Shown: positions 8,911 to 15,884 of the stretch, piece after piece | How positions within the stretch are numbered: position 1 is the first letter of the stretch | Layout of the letters: each line of letters begins with the position of its first letter | NCBI RefSeq assembly: GCF_003992615.1 | Contig: NZ_RZMY01000006.1 | Span: forward strand, 543,679-607,678 | Source: Flagellimonas beolgyonensis | GTDB lineage: Bacteria > Bacteroidota > Bacteroidia > Flavobacteriales > Flavobacteriaceae | Length of the DNA: 64,000 nucleotides | Reading direction: 5' to 3' | Program-made: the position numbers and the translations under genes | Notes under the pieces: model-generated | Told to the model about the DNA's origin: nothing | Databases searched by the model: none | What the model saw: the letters and a program-made list of their open reading frames with translations, nothing else

Positions 8911-9471
8911 ATGAGCAAGGATAATTTAGACCGTTTATTTGAAAGACTCCAGGGGCAGTTCGATGTGGAAGAACCACACACAGGACACCAAGATCGATTC
9001 TTGGAAAAACTGAACCGTTCCCAGGGCACAGTCTCCATCAACAAAAAAAGACCTACCTGGTGGAAACCGTTGTCCATTGCCGCATCTGTTGCCTTGGTTG
9101 CATTATTGGGTTATAAGGTTTTTGCCCCGCAGCCCAGTATTGAGCAACAAGTAGGGAAGATTGCGCCCGAGGTGTCCAATACCGAGTTTTATTTTGCCAA
9201 CCTGATCGAGCAACAGGTCCAGCAATTGAAGGATGAGAAATCTCCTGAAAATGCACAATTGGTAGACGATACCCTGGCACAGTTGCAACGGTTGGAGAAT
9301 GACTACAAAAAATTAGAACAGGACCTGGTCAATGGAGGGGACACGAAAATCATTCTCAATGCCATGATCACCAATTTCCAAACCCGAATCGACTTATTGA
9401 AAGATGTTTTGAGCCAAATAGAAAATATTAAGAATTTAAAATTGAACAATGATGAAAGCTTTACCATTTAA
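8911..9471 (+). CDS. Single-pass membrane protein, probable anti-sigma factor
   Basis: A 186-residue protein starting two bases after the sigma gene. It has a charged cytoplasmic N-terminus of about 50 residues, one membrane helix (about 54-71, SIAASVALVALLGYKVFA) and a long helical outer part rich in Glu, Gln and Lys (about 80-175). Position and topology are those of an anti-sigma factor. The zinc HxxxCxxC motif of ZAS-type anti-sigma factors is absent, so the assignment rests on context. Its last 23 bases overlap the next gene, implying translational coupling. Confidence 0.7.
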   Translation: MSKDNLDRLFERLQGQFDVEEPHTGHQDRFLEKLNRSQGTVSINKKRPTWWKPLSIAASVALVALLGYKVFAPQPSIEQQVGKIAPEVSNTEFYFANLIEQQVQQLKDEKSPENAQLVDDTLAQLQRLENDYKKLEQDLVNGGDTKIILNAMITNFQTRIDLLKDVLSQIENIKNLKLNNDESFTI

Positions 9472-10549
9472 ACTGATTCTTTTCGCCTTGGCTTTGTTCC
9501 CCCTAGCAACAAATGCCCATGTCGACCACGACAAAATGAACGGCAAATACACCAAGGAAAAGACCATAAAAAAAGAATACAACGTGAACGCCGATGCCCT
9601 TTTGAAAGTGCACAACAGCTACGGCAACCTCAATATCACCTCTTGGAACGAAGACCGGGTGATGATCGAAGTCCACATCAAGGCCAATGGCAACGATGAG
9701 GAACGGGTGCAGGAGCGTTTGGATGAGATCGACGTGGATTTTGAAAACAGTGCCAGCATGGTATCTGCCAGGACCCAATTTGGGGATCGCAACAACAACT
9801 GGAACTGGGGTTGGGGCAAACGCAAAAATGTGAGCGTACAGGTGAACTACACCATTAAATTGCCCATTAAAAACAGCGTGAACCTTAACAACGACTACGG
9901 CAACATCTACTTGGACCGTATCGATGGCCATGCCAAAATCAGCTGTGACTATGGCAAAATGGATATCGGTGAACTTCGGGGCCGTAACAACGAACTCCGG
10001 TTCGACTATACCTCCCGATCTACTTTCGATTACATCAACAGTGCAGAGATCGTGGCCGATTATTCCGGGTTTACCATCGAGAAAGCAGGTGACCTTACCA
10101 TTAAGGCCGATTACACCAATGGGGTGATCGAAGAGATGGGCAACCTATCCTATTCCAGCGATTATGGATCCATCGAGGCCAAAAACGTGAAAAACGTGGA
10201 AGGCAATGGCGACTATATCGGGGTGAAATTGGGCAATGTGCACGGTAACGTAAGCATCACCAGTGATTATGGTTCCCTAAAAATAGACCGATTGGCCGCC
10301 GATGCCGGGAATGTGGAAATCCGTACCGATTACACCGGTATCAAGATCGGGTACGACCCGCAATACTATTTCGATTTTGAGATCAATACCGAATACGCCG
10401 GCGTAAGTGGCAAGGATGATTTTGAGATCAACATCAGCAAGGAAAAATCCACTGAAAAATATTACAAGGGATATTATGGAAAGGCCAACTCCGGTAATAG
10501 GGTGAGCATCACCAGCGACTACGGAGGCATCACTTTCTATCAAAACTAA
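9449..10549 (+). CDS. Secreted DUF4097-like beta-ladder protein
   Basis: A 366-residue exported protein with a signal peptide (MMKALPFKLILFALALFPLA, cleavage near TNA-HV). The rest is dominated by a repeat of about 20 residues in which a DYG, DYT or DYS motif recurs: NNDYGNIYL, SCDYGKMDI, VADYSGFTI, KADYTNGVI, SSDYGSIEA, TSDYGSLKI, RTDYTGIKI and a final TSDYGGITF. Regular spacing of this kind indicates a right-handed beta-helix, as in DUF4097/adhesin-like proteins. It lies in the ECF operon and overlaps the preceding gene by 23 bp. Function is unknown; envelope association is inferred. Confidence 0.78.
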   Translation: MMKALPFKLILFALALFPLATNAHVDHDKMNGKYTKEKTIKKEYNVNADALLKVHNSYGNLNITSWNEDRVMIEVHIKANGNDEERVQERLDEIDVDFENSASMVSARTQFGDRNNNWNWGWGKRKNVSVQVNYTIKLPIKNSVNLNNDYGNIYLDRIDGHAKISCDYGKMDIGELRGRNNELRFDYTSRSTFDYINSAEIVADYSGFTIEKAGDLTIKADYTNGVIEEMGNLSYSSDYGSIEAKNVKNVEGNGDYIGVKLGNVHGNVSITSDYGSLKIDRLAADAGNVEIRTDYTGIKIGYDPQYYFDFEINTEYAGVSGKDDFEINISKEKSTEKYYKGYYGKANSGNRVSITSDYGGITFYQN

Positions 10550-10578
10550 GATAACATCAAAAAACAAATCACAAGAAC

Positions 10579-11304
10579 ATGAAAAAACTGATCACATTAG
10601 GAATTGCCTTGAGCATGGTCGCCATCACCAATGCCCAATGGGGAAAAAGAGTAAAGGGCGATGGAAATTTTGTTACCATTGAGCGCTCCGTAGGGGACTA
10701 TGACCATGTGGCCGTGGCCGGTTGGTTCGATGTGGACCTCGTTGCCGGGCAAGAAGGGGAAATTACCCTGGAAGGAGAGTCCAACCTTTTGGAATACATC
10801 ATCACCGAAGTGAAAAACGGTAAATTGGTGATCAAGACCGAAAAAGGGGTGAACCTCAGACCTTCCACTTGGACGAAAGGCATCCGCGTTACCGTGCCCG
10901 TAGAAACCATTGATGGGGTAAGCCTATCCGGTTCCGGGGACATTGTGGGCAAGACCACCATCAAATCCACCAATTTTAGCGCCAGCATTGCAGGTTCGGG
11001 CGATGTTTCCCTAACCGTTGAGGCCCAAAGTGTGGAAGCTTCATTATCCGGTTCCGGCGATATTAACCTTGCCGGCAGGGCCACCGATTTTGATGTGTCC
11101 GTTTCCGGTTCAGGGGACATTAAGGCCTACGAATTGGAAGCCGATTTTGTAACGGCGGCTGTTTCCGGTTCTGCCGACATCAAAGTCACGGCCAACGAAT
11201 CCTTGGAGGCCCGGGTTTCCGGATCAGGGGATATCCATTATCGTGGCAATCCAAAGAAAATCAACACCAAATCTTCGGGATCGGGAGACATCTCCAAAGG
11301 ATAA
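10579..11304 (+). CDS. GIN domain-containing (DUF2807) secreted protein
   Basis: A 241-residue exported protein with signal peptide MKKLITLGIALSMVAITNAQ. The body matches the GIN (head GIN, DUF2807) family: FVTIERSVGDYDHVAVAGWF near the start, then GSGD or GSAD recurring about every 20 residues at least six times (LSGSGDIVG, IAGSGDVSL, LSGSGDINL, VSGSGDIKA, VSGSADIKV, VSGSGDIHY, SSGSGDISKG). This is a beta-helix ladder of surface or periplasmic type. It is the last gene of the ECF operon, 30 bp after the DUF4097-like gene, and is closed by a strong terminator. The molecular role of GIN proteins is not established. Confidence 0.88.
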   Translation: MKKLITLGIALSMVAITNAQWGKRVKGDGNFVTIERSVGDYDHVAVAGWFDVDLVAGQEGEITLEGESNLLEYIITEVKNGKLVIKTEKGVNLRPSTWTKGIRVTVPVETIDGVSLSGSGDIVGKTTIKSTNFSASIAGSGDVSLTVEAQSVEASLSGSGDINLAGRATDFDVSVSGSGDIKAYELEADFVTAAVSGSADIKVTANESLEARVSGSGDIHYRGNPKKINTKSSGSGDISKG

Positions 11305-11332
11305 TCCGGAGTTTACCATCAATCAACAAACG

Positions 11333-11367
11333 AAAAATGCCCCGATGTACGTCGGGGCATTTTTTTT
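11333..11367 (+). terminator. Rho-independent terminator of the ECF operon
   Basis: AAAATGCCCCGA and TCGGGGCATTTT form a perfect stem with a short GTACG loop, followed by T-run. It ends the four-gene sigma operon and marks the left edge of the AT-rich accessory patch. Confidence 0.92.
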
Positions 11368-11510
11368 CAATAGTTGACGTTTTATAATCATTTGACCCCA
11401 ATTTAGGGGCGAAGAAAAATCCAAGTTTCGTAACCAAAACAAGCAAGAGGTTTCCTTTTTGTTACAGGGCAAAGCTAAACACCATTGCTGACTATAGAAC
11501 GTTTTCCATT

Positions 11511-11690
11511 CTAGGATAAAAATCGCTCTTCCTCTTCTTCATGGTTTTCTTCTTTCTTATTGTCCAACTGTTCTATTTTATAGGTGGGTAAATTATCTTT
11601 TCTGTAGTACTTCAGTGGAAAAGGAACTATAGAGGCAATAAGTAAAAAGAACAATAGCGTCAAAAAGCGCATGAACTTTTTTAATCTCAT
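11511..11690 (-). CDS. Small membrane protein of 59 residues, unknown function
   Basis: Reading leftward from ATG 11690 gives MRLKKFMRFLTLLFFLLIAS followed by IVPFPLKYYRKDNLPTYK and a very acidic tail with a Glu run, ending in ERFLS and TAG. It has a basic start, one hydrophobic helix (about 8-24) and a charged tail, the make-up of a single-pass membrane peptide or an uncleaved signal anchor. No family is recognised. It lies alone between the ECF operon terminator and an inverted repeat, on the same strand as the cassette-like genes to its right. Coding is supported only by composition. Confidence 0.5.
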   Translation of the reverse strand: MRLKKFMRFLTLLFFLLIASIVPFPLKYYRKDNLPTYKIEQLDNKKEENHEEEEERFLS

Positions 11691-11699
11691 TATAAAGGA

Positions 11700-11784
11700 G
11701 TTTAATGTGAACGATCACCTTCGAGTACTTGAAGGAATCAGAAATTGAGATGCTGTAATCTGAATTTTGTGGGTCACATTAAAC
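11700..11784. repeat. 11-bp perfect inverted repeat enclosing a palindrome
   Basis: GTTTAATGTGA (11700-11710) and TCACATTAAAC (11774-11784) are exact complements 63 bp apart. Between them CCTTCGAGTACTTGAAGG (11718-11735) is itself a near-perfect palindrome. The right arm covers the stop codon of the 128-residue gene and the left arm sits 10 bp upstream of the 59-residue gene. It may be an RNA structure between the two genes or the end structure of a small element; I cannot tell which. Confidence 0.5.
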
Positions 11785-12165
11785 CCGATGCTGTTTTGGT
11801 TGAACAATATCGTTGAGAACGATGTTGAGAAGTACCGGCTTTAGTTCCAGCGTAGTATATTCTTGAACCTTAAAACCCAAGACACTTTTGCTTTCGGCCG
11901 CTTGCATTCGACCGAACCATTCCGCTTTGTTAATTCCAATCTTAGTTGGACTTGGGAAAAAAAGCAGTTGTTGGGCCGCAACAAAATCTATACCCCGACG
12001 TGTAGCATCATTTTCCGATGTTACAAGTTCTGTTTGAAATATGCCATTGTCCGTTGTATAGGTTGGAATACCCTCTGATAAAAGGGTCAAATGGACCAAG
12101 ACAAATAGACTGGCAAGAATTTGAAGTGTTTTTTTAACCCAACTCATTTTATAACTAAACTTCAA
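11779..12165 (-). CDS. Hypothetical exported or membrane protein, 128 residues
   Basis: The protein begins MKFSYKMSWVKKTLQILASL and has one hydrophobic stretch (about 13-29) that could be a signal peptide or anchor, then a soluble region containing TRRGIDFVAAQQLLFF and FGRMQAAESK. An alternative start is Met7 at 12147. No family is recognised. It lies in the AT-rich patch on the same strand as the DinB-like and lipoprotein genes and may be a further cassette, but only the remains of an attC-like site separate it from the DinB-like gene. Confidence 0.5.
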   Translation of the reverse strand: MKFSYKMSWVKKTLQILASLFVLVHLTLLSEGIPTYTTDNGIFQTELVTSENDATRRGIDFVAAQQLLFFPSPTKIGINKAEWFGRMQAAESKSVLGFKVQEYTTLELKPVLLNIVLNDIVQPKQHRV

Positions 12166-12245
12166 TAAACTTAATTACGCGTTTGCTGCAATCTTTAAGT
12201 TAATGAATTTTTGATTTAGTACCGACCTTTGTTTTATGTTGATAC

Positions 12246-12293
12246 TTTTGTTTTATCACTTTCTCCCGAATTGTTTAAAGCCATTATTGTGGT
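12246..12293 (-). other. Remnant attC-like half-site after the DinB-like gene
   Basis: This stretch shares with the complete site to its right the string ATACTTTT and the box AAGCCATTATTGTGG (compare TAGCCATTGTTGGC at 12962-12975). It ends in TTGTGGT (12287-12293), the complement of ACCACAA (12844-12850) at the other end of the DinB-like cassette. The expected partner stem is missing between 12166 and 12245, so only half a site remains. That remaining interval holds no gene that I can see. Confidence 0.45.
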
Positions 12294-12296
12294 GCA

Positions 12297-12821
12297 TTAT
12301 TTTTTTAAAATTCCTAGGTAGTTTATCCACGGCCCAACTTCTTTGGTGTATTGTTTTGCCATAACTCGTGTGATTTGTGCAATATGTCCTAAATCGTGAA
12401 CAGCCCAAGTGGAAATCAACTGTTTTAGGGTTACATTTCCAAATTCAGGATGAATCCCAATTCTTTCGTAGTCTTTCTGAGAAATGTTTAACGACTCCAA
12501 TTCATTTAGGTTTTTTTCTCTCAATAATTTGAATTCGTTGATTAAATCGCTTATCGGCCTATTTTGGTCTTCATTACGTTGAGCAAACCTATCAAAAGGT
12601 TCAAAAAGTTTGTTTTCGGAATTTTTCAAAATAGTTTTAATTCGGACAATCCAATCTGTTTTTTCACCAAATATCAAGTGTCCAACAATGTCATAAGGGC
12701 TCCAAGTGTTTTTTCCTTCATTGTTTTCAGTCCATTCTTTGGATAAACCAGTGAGTAATGTATCCAAAACATTAGGCGTTCTTTCCAAGATTTCTTTTGA
12801 TCTATCCAATTCAAAAATCAT
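12297..12821 (-). CDS. DinB-like (DinB_2 superfamily) protein
   Basis: A 174-residue four-helix-bundle protein. The metal-binding histidine triad of DinB/YfiT-like proteins is present: His48 in DIVGHLIFGE, and His142 and His146 in WAVHDLGHIAQ. Length is typical. Relatives include thiol-dependent S-transferases that use bacillithiol or mycothiol, but most, including this one, have no assigned reaction. The gene is AT-rich compared with its surroundings and sits between attC-like structures. Its 5' and 3' flanks carry mutually complementary TTGTGGT/ACCACAA boxes, so it may be a mobile cassette. Confidence 0.88.
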   Translation of the reverse strand: MIFELDRSKEILERTPNVLDTLLTGLSKEWTENNEGKNTWSPYDIVGHLIFGEKTDWIVRIKTILKNSENKLFEPFDRFAQRNEDQNRPISDLINEFKLLREKNLNELESLNISQKDYERIGIHPEFGNVTLKQLISTWAVHDLGHIAQITRVMAKQYTKEVGPWINYLGILKK

Positions 12822-12843
12822 TCTTTCGTTTTTGTGTTAATGA

Positions 12844-12979
12844 ACCACAACGTTTTCGGCTATGATTTCGTTGTGGAATCATCCTCAGGATTATTCCGCC
12901 GAAATCCAGCAGTTTGATTTATACTTTTACTTTGGTTTAGCACTAAGCCACAATGAATTATAGCCATTGTTGGCAATAG
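12844..12979 (-). other. attC-like recombination site between two gene cassettes
   Basis: This ~136-bp spacer folds like an integron attC site. The inner arms GGCTATGATTTCGTTGTGG (12858-12876) and CCACAATGAATTATAGCC (12948-12965) pair over about 18 bp with a few mismatches and bulges. Outside them lie ACCACAA (12844-12850) and GTTGGCAATAG (12969-12979). The outer boxes pair poorly with each other, but each pairs well with the far end of its own neighbouring gene unit, as cassette insertion predicts. No integron integrase gene is in the window. Confidence 0.55.
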
Positions 12980-13438
12980 TTATTTTGTATATTCAATTTC
13001 AATTATTTCATCATTCACCATTAACATTTTTGCTTTATCTTCTTCTGGGTAAATGAATACTAATTTTCTTTTTTTTTCATCTCCTTTTCTTATATAAGAA
13101 TCTATTTTCCCCCACATATTTATTGGACCAACAACCATTGACCACTCAGCCTTATGCTTTGTTTTTGTTCTCGGGTTTAATAGGATGAAATTGTCAAAAT
13201 CCAATTCCTGTTTTTCATCCAATTTATTCCTTAGTGTTAAGAAAACAAATACAAATTTATTTCCACGACTTGCATTCCAAGAACCATTCCCAGTCGCAAC
13301 ACTTTTACCTTCTTCAATTTTGTCAATTGTAAAATTGATACTTTCAGTATAATCATAAGTTTTGGGAATAACTTGATATACTGTGTAACAGGATGTTGCT
13401 AAAGTTCCGATTAAAAATAATAGTAATACTTTCTTCAT
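12980..13438 (-). CDS. Hypothetical lipoprotein, 152 residues
   Basis: The signal peptide MKKVLLLFLIGTLATSC ends in a lipobox (LATSC, Cys17), so the mature protein should be lipid-anchored. The body looks like an immunoglobulin-like beta-sandwich of the DUF4352/telokin type: GNKFVFVFLTLRNKLDEKQEL, then FILLNPRTKTKHKAEW and KLVFIYPEED. No specific function is recognised. It is AT-rich and flanked by GTTGGCAATA on its 5' side (13461-13452) and CTATTGCCAAC just after the stop (12979-12969), a within-cassette complementary pair. Confidence 0.7.
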   Translation of the reverse strand: MKKVLLLFLIGTLATSCYTVYQVIPKTYDYTESINFTIDKIEEGKSVATGNGSWNASRGNKFVFVFLTLRNKLDEKQELDFDNFILLNPRTKTKHKAEWSMVVGPINMWGKIDSYIRKGDEKKRKLVFIYPEEDKAKMLMVNDEIIEIEYTK

Positions 13439-13451
13439 TTTTGTTTGTAAT

Positions 13452-13461
13452 TATTGCCAAC
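13452..13461 (-). other. Cassette boundary box upstream of the lipoprotein gene
   Basis: On the minus strand this is GTTGGCAATA, matching the complement of the box just beyond the lipoprotein stop over 10 bp. No attC-like stem lies on its outer side; the ~70 bp up to the deacetylase stop at 13533 look like ordinary flanking DNA. If the cassette model is right this is the end of the array or its insertion point. Confidence 0.45.
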
Positions 13462-13532
13462 TTGTTTATATAAACGTAAAATACATCTTTATACCTCCGA
13501 TTAGGTAGCATACCGATGTGTTAGATCATCGT

Positions 13533-14450
13533 TTATTTTTTCAACAGCGCACCCAGCTCTTTCCACGTCACCAAGTGGATGTTTTCCTCTTCCAAGAGTT
13601 TAGCGCAGGCTTCACTGGTAAAGAAATTAAAATCCTGTTGGCGCCAACGGGCACCCCAGTACGGATGTTCCACCGACATGCCCTGGCTTTCCAAATTATC
13701 ATAACCACAATGGATGATCATCTGGTGCACCCCAGGTTCCAAATTGCGAAGGGTATTGGCATAATAGGCAGCCATGTCCGTGTCAAAATCGGTGGGTCCG
13801 GCTCCCAAGATCTGGTTGATCACCACCGGCGGTTGGGTACCCTCTGCACCGCCCAAAGCCGCAATTTCATGATTGATCATAGCGGGAATCCCGTATTCCT
13901 TGGCCAAGGAAGCATACAATTCGTAATACCGCGGGTCGGTGGAAAACAAACACCCCATATGACTGTCCAAATGCGTCGGCTGGATCCCCATCGCGATGGC
14001 CTTGTTGATCTGAGCGCGCAATTCGATCTCCACCTCTTCAATTTGGGCATGTTCCCAAAGCTGGGCACAATCGGGGTAGAAATAGCCGTTTTCATCCAAT
14101 AGACTGGGCACCTCCGATTTGGAAGCCACGGGGCCCCAGCGCAGATAGTTCCATTCGCTGGTCAACGTAAGGTGGATGCCCATATCGTGACCCGGGTTTG
14201 CTTTGGCATAGGCAGCCACTTCGGCCAACCAAGGGGTGGGCGCCATAATGCTTGCACTGTTAACTGAACCTTCCTTGAAGGCTTTAAAGGTGGCTTGGTT
14301 TACGGTATGGATCACCCCAAGATCATCGGCATGGATGATCAATAATTTAGCATCTGCGGAATACCCCAACCGTTCCTGCAACGTATTTTGAGCGTGAAGT
14401 TGTAGCCCTAGGGCCAGTAGCAAGAGGGATAGAAAGATGGATTTTTTCAT
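13533..14450 (-). CDS. ChbG/HpnK (YdjC) family deacetylase, exported
   Basis: A 305-residue protein with a signal peptide (MKKSIFLSLLLLALGLQLHA). The catalytic metal motif IIHADDLGV lies near residues 38-47 and the second metal site in PTHLDSHMGCLFS. The YdjC/ChbG fold removes acetyl groups from small N-acetylated sugars such as diacetylchitobiose or related polyprenyl sugars; the substrate here is unknown. The UMF1-type transporter gene lies 4 bp upstream on the same strand, so the two probably form an operon handling sugars or degradation products. Confidence 0.9.
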   Translation of the reverse strand: MKKSIFLSLLLLALGLQLHAQNTLQERLGYSADAKLLIIHADDLGVIHTVNQATFKAFKEGSVNSASIMAPTPWLAEVAAYAKANPGHDMGIHLTLTSEWNYLRWGPVASKSEVPSLLDENGYFYPDCAQLWEHAQIEEVEIELRAQINKAIAMGIQPTHLDSHMGCLFSTDPRYYELYASLAKEYGIPAMINHEIAALGGAEGTQPPVVINQILGAGPTDFDTDMAAYYANTLRNLEPGVHQMIIHCGYDNLESQGMSVEHPYWGARWRQQDFNFFTSEACAKLLEEENIHLVTWKELGALLKK

Positions 14451-14454
14451 TGGT

Positions 14455-15777
14455 TTAGTTTTTTTTGTTGACCCTTGACAGTAAAAAGATACCCATCAAA
14501 AAGAACACCCCCAAAAAGATGGTGCTGTTTCGCATGCTTCCGGTCAACTGTGCCACTATTCCATACAAAAAGGTTCCAATGATGATGCCTATCTTTTCGG
14601 CCACATCATAAAAGCTGAAAAAGGAAGTGGTATCGGTGGTTTCCGGTAAAAATTTGGAATACGTTGATCGGGAAAGCGCCTGAATGCCCCCCATCACAAT
14701 ACCGACCAATCCGGCAGCGGTATAAAAATCCATGGGGGTCTGTAAAAAGTAGGCATAGATACACAACAACACCCAAATGGCATTGATCACAATCAGGGTC
14801 TTTACATTTCCGAAGGCTTGCGATGCCCTTGCCGTGACTGTAGCCCCGATAATGGCCACTAGTTGTATCACCAATATACTGATAATCAGTCCAGTGGTGC
14901 GTTCCGAATCGGTGCCCCAAGCAATCTCTTCTTCTCCAAAGTAGGTGGCAATGAGCATGATGGTCTGTACAGCCATACTGTACACGAAAAAGGCTCCCAA
15001 ATAGCGTTTTAGGCTCCTGTTCTCGCCCAGTTGGTGCCATACACTCTTCAATTCGCGGAATCCGTTCAATATAATATGGTCACGAACCCCTTCCCGCTTA
15101 TAGCCTTTGGGCAAGTGGGCAAAGGTGTATTGACTGAACACAATCCACCAAATCCCCACAGAGATAAAAGAATATTTCATGGCCTTGATTTCGGCCACCC
15201 CACCCTCATCGTTGGTAATCCCAAACACTTCGGGTTTCATGACCATGGCCAAATTGAAGACCAATAAAATTACGCTGCCGATGTATCCTAAGGAAAAGCC
15301 CTTGGCGCTGATACGGTCCTGTTGTTCGGGATAGGCAATATCGGGCAAGTAGGAATTGTTGATGGCAAAGCTGACCCAAAAACCGACCAATCCGAAAAAG
15401 TAACAGACCAGTCCGAAATAGATATTCTCCAACGAAAACCAGTAGAGCCCGATGCAGGAGAGTGCTCCGAGGTAGCAAAAAAACTTGAGAAAGACCTTTT
15501 TGTTGCCCAAATAATCGGCAACCCCCGAAACCAAGGGTGTAACTATCGCAATGAACACAAAGGCCAAGGAGGTCACATAACTGATAAGGGGTGCCCTTGC
15601 AATCTCACCTCCAAAAATGGCCACTTTTTCAATTCCGGCCACTCGAAACAGGGCCCCATAAAAAATGGGGAATATGGCGGACGAGATCACCAAACTGTAC
15701 ACGGAATTGGCCCAATCGTAAAACGCCCAAGCATTCAACAGTTTTTTGCTTCCTTTGAGTGCCAATGCTTGTACCAT
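14455..15777 (-). CDS. MFS transporter, UMF1 family
   Basis: A 440-residue integral membrane protein with about 12 hydrophobic helices. The N-terminal signature NAWAFYDWANSVYSLVISS is typical of the UMF1 branch of the major facilitator superfamily (related to yeast Atg22). Solute and direction of transport are unknown. It is followed after 4 bp by the deacetylase gene, suggesting transport of a metabolite linked to that enzyme. Confidence 0.87.
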   Translation of the reverse strand: MVQALALKGSKKLLNAWAFYDWANSVYSLVISSAIFPIFYGALFRVAGIEKVAIFGGEIARAPLISYVTSLAFVFIAIVTPLVSGVADYLGNKKVFLKFFCYLGALSCIGLYWFSLENIYFGLVCYFFGLVGFWVSFAINNSYLPDIAYPEQQDRISAKGFSLGYIGSVILLVFNLAMVMKPEVFGITNDEGGVAEIKAMKYSFISVGIWWIVFSQYTFAHLPKGYKREGVRDHIILNGFRELKSVWHQLGENRSLKRYLGAFFVYSMAVQTIMLIATYFGEEEIAWGTDSERTTGLIISILVIQLVAIIGATVTARASQAFGNVKTLIVINAIWVLLCIYAYFLQTPMDFYTAAGLVGIVMGGIQALSRSTYSKFLPETTDTTSFFSFYDVAEKIGIIIGTFLYGIVAQLTGSMRNSTIFLGVFFLMGIFLLSRVNKKN

Positions 15778-15797
15778 AGGGGTGGGTTTAAAAAGAA

Positions 15798-15864
15798 AAT
15801 GTCATTTCGACAGTTACAAGAAACTGATTTTTTTCAAGATTCCTGCAATCATCAAAATGACATT
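15798..15864. repeat. Inverted repeat, REP-like
   Basis: AATGTCATTT (15798-15807) and AAATGACATT (15855-15864) are exact complements about 47 bp apart, lying between the M48 protease stop and the transporter start. The GTCATTTCGA/AATGACATT style is of a kind I recall as recurrent between genes in flavobacteria. No T-run marks it as a terminator. Confidence 0.5.
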
Positions 15865-15884
15865 GTCCATTGTATTTGTTTTGA

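Noticed and set aside
13518..14102. Plus-strand open frame of 194 codons over the deacetylase gene
   Set aside because: It is antisense to the ChbG-like protein, whose signal peptide and metal motifs are intact.
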